Source of the DNA: CAYPGJ01 sp050174775
Lineage (GTDB): Bacteria > Planctomycetota > Phycisphaerae > Phycisphaerales > UBA1924
Assembly: GCA_050174775.1 (NCBI GenBank)
Contig: JBFXJP010000003.1
Coordinates: 62,001 to 126,000, forward strand
Reading direction: 5' to 3'
Length of the DNA stretch: 64,000 nucleotides
How positions within the stretch are numbered: position 1 is the first letter of the stretch; each line of letters begins with the position of its first letter. Under the pieces are notes generated by a model that did no database searches, had not been told where the DNA came from, and saw only the letters and a program-made list of their open reading frames with translations. The position numbers were made by a program, and so were the translations under genes. Positions 60,786 through 64,000 of the stretch are shown here, one piece after another.

Positions 60786-62837
60786 ATGAATCACACCGAT
60801 TTCCTGCGTGCGCGTGCGTGGATCTTCCGGACCATGTCGCTGGCTGCGATCACGGCGATCGCAGCGGGTTCGCCCGTGATGGCGGCCAAGAAAGTGACGA
60901 CGCGGCCCGGTCAGGTTCTTCCAGCGGTCTCGGCCCCCGTCAGCACGGGCGCCGCGACAGCCCCGGTCAACCCTTCGAGTATCCTTCGAGGGGACCTCAA
61001 CAGCGACCGACGCGTCGATATGGAAGACGTGAAACACTTCCTCGCCACCATCATCCTGGGCAGCGTCGCGCCGGCGAACTCTCCGGCGGACATGAACTCC
61101 GACCGGATGCTGAACCAGACGGACCTGACGCTGCTCATCCGAGCGGCCGCCGCGGCCCCGGTCGCCGCGCCCGCCCCGGCCCCCAGCGATTCGACGCCCC
61201 CGTCGAGCCGCTCCGGCGGCCCCGGCGCCTCGAACTCGACGCCCAACGCCCTGGTGCGCTCTCCCGCCGCGTTCAGCGCGCGGGCCGTGCCCGGCAACAT
61301 GGTCGAGCTGATCGACACGACGAGCAACGTCGGCGTCATCCGCCCGAATCAGCAGGCGCTCTGGTCGCCCGACCCGCGCCGCCCCAACGCGAACGCCGCG
61401 GCCCCGAGCATCGCGGTCGTCCCCAAGGCCGGCGGCTTCGACGTCGTGTACACGTTCGAGAACCGCACCTCGGCGCCGGCGCCCCTGGGCCGGCTGGCGG
61501 TCGGCGGCTTCCGCCTGGGCAATCGCGTCCAACTGCGTGACTTCCGCTTCGACGGCAAGTCCAGCGACATCGACAACAACGGCCAGCCCTACTTCCTGGG
61601 CGGCAGCGTCTACCCGCGCGACACCTACTCCCCCGTGATGGTCTTCGCGAACGAGCAGTACCAGGTCGGCGTCTCGCTGCAGTACCCGATCATGGACTAC
61701 AAGCACGAGGTGTTCATGCGCCTGGAGACCCCGGGCGGTCACTTCATGCGCGACGGCGCCAACTGGCAGGTCCTCATGGACCTGAACCCCCAGCAGGTCA
61801 CCGGCTCGGTGTTCTCCGCCGCGGGCGATCTGCGCCCGGGCGAGCGCCGCACCTACACCATGTCCGTCCGCGTCACCGGCTCCGGCCAGGACTGGATCGA
61901 CACGATCGCGCCCTACAAGGAGTTCTTCGCGTCGCGCTACGGCGGCGTCCGCTATCAGCGCGATCTGCGCCCCGTCTCCGCCGTGCCCCTCGCGCAGGCC
62001 CACCTGATCTCCGCGTCGAACCCCTACGGCTTCGACATGCCCACCCTGCGTCCCGATCAGCGCGGCTTCGGCCCCTGGGCCGACGAGCTGCTCCGCGTCA
62101 ATCAGCGCGGCTGGTCGCGCATCATGCTCTGGGCGCCCACCGGCCTCTACAAGAACAACCGGGACAACAACTACCCCTTCCAGTTCGCCTCGTTCTGGAA
62201 CCAGGGCGCGCAGCACAACCACCGCATGGGTGACGCCGGAACGCAGCTCCGTCGCGTCGCGAACGCCCCCGGCGTTTCCTTCGGCCTGTGGTGGGGCCGC
62301 GCCGCGCAGGTCATGACCTCCTGGGACACACCCAACGCCGAGGTGCTGAACCCCGACAACCCCGCGCACGTTGCGGCCGCGCAGCGCGAGCTCGACGCCG
62401 CGATGCAGACCGGCGTCAAGGAGATCGGCCTCGACACCCTCACGCTCATGCACGGCTGGGACGCCTACCGCTGGCTCGACATGCTCCGCCAGCGCGCCCC
62501 CGGCGTGAAGTTCGTCGTCGAGCCCGCCTGCCCCGACTTCCTGCACACCCTCGGCGCCCGGTTCATCCAGGGCAACCGCCCGCAGAGCGAGGCGCGCTTC
62601 GCCCTGGGTGAGTCCCAGCGCATCGCGGACTACCTCCTGCCCGGCCACGAGACATGGGCCTTCGTGCGGTCCGACTACCTCCGAGGCCTCCGCGGACCAA
62701 ACTCCATGCCGACCCCCGCGGACATCGAGCAGGAGGCCATGCGGTTCGTCGCGATGGGCTACACCCCCTGCGTGACAACCACCACGCAGATCTCCGAAGC
62801 CCTACGCAATCCTCAGCCGGCACAACAAGCCCGCTGA
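60786..62837 (+). CDS. Secreted protein with internal dockerin-like repeats and an unknown, possibly glycosidase, domain
   Basis: Exported protein of 683 residues. A signal peptide ends near SPVMAA; residues 69-120 form a degenerate dockerin-like pair (GDLNSDRRVDMEDVKHFLAT and ADMNSDRMLNQTDLTLLI), here N-terminal instead of at the usual C-terminus. A Pro/Ala/Ser linker follows (about 122-150), then a beta-sandwich region (about 170-400) and a C-terminal region (about 420-670) with FGLWWGRAAQVMTSWD, GVKEIGLDTLTLMHGWDAYR and PGVKFVVEPACPDFL that reads like strands of a TIM barrel, with acidic residues at strand ends (Asp, Glu). I do not recognise the family; a glycoside hydrolase is inference. 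The start ATG 60786 has an ideal GGAGG 7 nt upstream. Confidence 0.82.
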   Translation: MNHTDFLRARAWIFRTMSLAAITAIAAGSPVMAAKKVTTRPGQVLPAVSAPVSTGAATAPVNPSSILRGDLNSDRRVDMEDVKHFLATIILGSVAPANSPADMNSDRMLNQTDLTLLIRAAAAAPVAAPAPAPSDSTPPSSRSGGPGASNSTPNALVRSPAAFSARAVPGNMVELIDTTSNVGVIRPNQQALWSPDPRRPNANAAAPSIAVVPKAGGFDVVYTFENRTSAPAPLGRLAVGGFRLGNRVQLRDFRFDGKSSDIDNNGQPYFLGGSVYPRDTYSPVMVFANEQYQVGVSLQYPIMDYKHEVFMRLETPGGHFMRDGANWQVLMDLNPQQVTGSVFSAAGDLRPGERRTYTMSVRVTGSGQDWIDTIAPYKEFFASRYGGVRYQRDLRPVSAVPLAQAHLISASNPYGFDMPTLRPDQRGFGPWADELLRVNQRGWSRIMLWAPTGLYKNNRDNNYPFQFASFWNQGAQHNHRMGDAGTQLRRVANAPGVSFGLWWGRAAQVMTSWDTPNAEVLNPDNPAHVAAAQRELDAAMQTGVKEIGLDTLTLMHGWDAYRWLDMLRQRAPGVKFVVEPACPDFLHTLGARFIQGNRPQSEARFALGESQRIADYLLPGHETWAFVRSDYLRGLRGPNSMPTPADIEQEAMRFVAMGYTPCVTTTTQISEALRNPQPAQQAR

Positions 62838-62881
62838 ACAACAATGCCCGATGCAAATCAGAATCTGTACTGAACCTCACG

Positions 62882-62912
62882 ACCGGCGGCCACAATGGCC
62901 GCCGGTTGTCCT
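62882..62912 (+). terminator. Intrinsic terminator between convergent genes
   Basis: ACCGGCGGCC (62882-62891) pairs perfectly with GGCCGCCGGT (62897-62906), with an extra A-T closing pair, loop CAA, then TGTCCTTT. It lies between the dockerin-type gene and apt and may act in both directions. Confidence 0.7.
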
Positions 62913-62943
62913 TTGGCCCCCGCTCACGGGCGCGCAGCGAGAT

Positions 62944-63459
62944 TCAGAACCGCAGCACCGCGTGCAGGTTCGGGATGTCCACCTTCAGACGCCCCTTCAG
63001 CGTCTCCAGCTCGATCAGGATGCTCGCGCCCACGAGGTCCCCCCCGCGCGCCAGCACGAGGTCTCGGCACGCCTTCAGCGTCCCGCCCGTGGCGATCACG
63101 TCGTCCACGATGAGCACGCGCTGCCCGCGCTCCACCGCGTCCTCGTGCATCTCCACCCGGTCCACGCCGTACTCGAGCTCGTACTCCACACCGATGGTCT
63201 TGCGGGGCAGCTTGCCCGGCTTGCGCACCGGGATGAACCCGGCAGAGAGCGACTGCGCCACCGCCGTGCCGAAGATGAACCCGCGCGACTCGATGCCGAT
63301 CACCGTGTCGACGCGCTTCCCGCGGAACGGGTTGGCCATCATCTCCACCGCGAGCGCCAGCCCCGCGGGGTCGGCCAGCAGCGGCGTGATGTCCTTGAAC
63401 ATCACGCCCTTCTTGGGAAAGTCCGGCACGTCGGTGATCAGTCTCGTCAGCGCTTCCAT
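62944..63459 (-). CDS. apt: Adenine phosphoribosyltransferase
   Basis: Purine salvage enzyme making AMP from adenine and PRPP. The 171 residues have DFPKKGVMFKDITPLL, GIESRGFIFG, RKPGKLPRKTIG and the PRPP loop VLIVDDVIATGGT, all in normal order and length. The ATG at 63459 lacks a ribosome site; TAGACT ends 9 nt upstream, so it should be leaderless. Divergent from groES with 39 nt between starts. Confidence 0.96.
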   Translation of the reverse strand: MEALTRLITDVPDFPKKGVMFKDITPLLADPAGLALAVEMMANPFRGKRVDTVIGIESRGFIFGTAVAQSLSAGFIPVRKPGKLPRKTIGVEYELEYGVDRVEMHEDAVERGQRVLIVDDVIATGGTLKACRDLVLARGGDLVGASILIELETLKGRLKVDIPNLHAVLRF

Positions 63460-63468
63460 ACGGCGCGC

Positions 63469-63474
63469 AGTCTA
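63469..63474 (-). promoter_or_regulatory. Candidate leaderless -10 hexamer for apt
   Basis: TAGACT on the minus strand ends 9 nt before the ATG at 63459. Confidence 0.5.
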
Positions 63475-63483
63475 GCGAGCGCG

Positions 63484-63489
63484 TACACT
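63484..63489 (+). promoter_or_regulatory. Candidate leaderless -10 hexamer for groES
   Basis: TACACT ends 9 nt before the ATG at 63499; no ribosome site. No CIRCE heat-shock operator is present in the 39-nt gap. Confidence 0.5.
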
Positions 63490-63498
63490 CCTCACCGC

Positions 63499-63825
63499 AT
63501 GAGCAAGGCCAAGCCCTCCGCCAAGGACATCGAGATCGTCGAGCCCATCGGCGCCCGGGTCCTCGTCCGCAAGGACGAGGACAAGAAGACCACCAAGGCG
63601 GGCATCCACCTCCCCGACAAGATCGAGATCCCCACCATCACCGGGCGCATCGTCGCCGTCTCCGCCCAGGTCGAGGCCGACACCGACTACCCCATCCGCA
63701 AGTACGACCGCATCCTCTTCAACCCCAAGCACGCGGTGCCCGTGGATTTCGAGGGGGACAACCGCCTGTTCGTGATCCCCGTGGAGGACGTCGTGGCCGT
63801 GTTCCGGCGCGAAGCCGCGGAGTGA
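63499..63825 (+). CDS. groES: GroES-type co-chaperonin
   Basis: Co-chaperonin family protein of 108 residues. IEPIG-type start (IEIVEPIGARVLVRKDEDKK), the mobile loop region TTKAGIHLPDKIEIPTITG, GRIVAVS, and KYDRILFNP are GroES features; the mobile loop has IHLP where GGIVLP is standard, so it is a divergent member. No groEL follows: aroA starts 11 nt downstream. It could serve a chaperonin encoded elsewhere. The first 9 residues are a basic/serine extension. Confidence 0.85.
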   Translation: MSKAKPSAKDIEIVEPIGARVLVRKDEDKKTTKAGIHLPDKIEIPTITGRIVAVSAQVEADTDYPIRKYDRILFNPKHAVPVDFEGDNRLFVIPVEDVVAVFRREAAE

Positions 63826-63836
63826 CGAGAGCCCTC

Positions 63837-64000
63837 ATGCCCGACCCGTCGCGCGAGATCGCCGGACTGCGTGCCCCGCTCGACCGCCTCGCCGACCCGC
63901 TGCCCATACCGACCCTGTCCCGGGCGTTCGACGTCGAGATCATCCCGCCCGGCTCCAAGAGCATCTCCAACCGCGCGCTCCTGTTGGCCGCGCTCGCCTC
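63837..64000 (+). CDS. aroA: 3-phosphoshikimate 1-carboxyvinyltransferase (EPSP synthase), partial
   Basis: Start of aroA, cut by the window end (54 codons present). The shikimate-pathway signature PPGSKSISNRALLLAALA, with the Lys and Ser that bind phosphoenolpyruvate and shikimate phosphate, is at residues 37-54. A longer than usual N-terminus (about 28 residues before the first strand, REIAGLRAPLDRLADPLP) precedes it. It follows groES after 11 nt and is probably cotranscribed. Confidence 0.9.
   Translation, partial: MPDPSREIAGLRAPLDRLADPLPIPTLSRAFDVEIIPPGSKSISNRALLLAALA

Noticed and set aside
60738..62648. Minus-strand open frame of 636 codons opposite the secreted dockerin-type protein
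   Set aside because: No motif or start signal; the plus-strand gene has a signal peptide and an ideal ribosome site.
63460..63498. CIRCE operator before groES
   Set aside because: The 39-nt gap contains no TTAGCACTC/GAGTGCTAA inverted repeat.

Overview
The window is about two-thirds G+C and looks like a chromosomal segment of a planctomycete, most likely of the class Phycisphaerae. Three things point there: dockerin-like calcium-binding repeats on secreted proteins without any cellulosome genes (31157-33265 and 60786-62837), the CxxCGY...CPECG ribbon at the end of a membrane protein (44280-44996), and a single-copy, scattered arrangement of housekeeping genes, such as atpG with no other ATP synthase gene and groES with no groEL beside it. 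I see no insertion sequence, prophage, CRISPR array or rRNA operon; this is mainly core chromosome.

Layout. 0-10.6 kb: M3 and S46 exported peptidases, a queuosine-precursor transporter, an MMPL/RND exporter coupled to an RGG-tailed protein, an unknown conserved-looking protein, and an acylphosphatase-HAD pair. 10.6-20.2 kb: dnaG, rpoD (with a strong terminator), RNase R, a PilZ-like protein, a short uvrC and two translationally coupled lipoproteins. 20.2-27.0 kb: periplasmic adaptor and TolC-type lipoprotein (no pump gene), then a GH35-type glycosidase. 27.0-34.5 kb: SDR, gpmI, peroxiredoxin, yggS, a beta-helix dockerin protein, a two-ribbon zinc protein and trmB. 34.5-40 kb: prkA kinase, a palindrome-rich gap, dienelactone hydrolase, thioesterase, an iodotyrosine-deiodinase-like nitroreductase, a small unknown gene and tRNA-Glu. 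40-51.5 kb: D-2-hydroxyacid dehydrogenase with a P2-type cation ATPase, ohr, zinc-ribbon membrane protein, Hpt protein, REC-GGDEF, murJ, parA, recO, HDOD-GGDEF. 51.5-58.3 kb (minus strand): gpsA, a metallo-beta-lactamase-fold hydrolase, atpG, cystathionine beta-synthase, a gamma-lyase-type enzyme and thiE. 58.4-64 kb: P1B metal ATPase, a secreted protein with internal dockerin repeats, apt, groES and the start of aroA.

Functional links: the CBS plus gamma-lyase pair is a reverse transsulfuration unit (homocysteine to cysteine); two GGDEF proteins, a PilZ-like protein and an Hpt protein point to c-di-GMP and phosphorelay signalling; peroxiredoxin, Ohr and PrkA are stress functions.

The most striking pattern is in the start sites. 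About fourteen genes have a TANNNT hexamer ending only 5-11 nt before the start codon and no Shine-Dalgarno sequence (for example soj/parA, recO, apt, groES, atpG, trmB, rnr, the TolC protein, the SDR, uvrC). This predicts leaderless mRNAs as a major class. The two best full promoters (tRNA-Glu and dnaG) are TTGAC(G/C)-N16-TACG(A/G)T. A second large-scale signal is strand asymmetry: the plus strand is C-rich up to about 39 kb and G-rich from about 39 to 58 kb whichever way the genes point.
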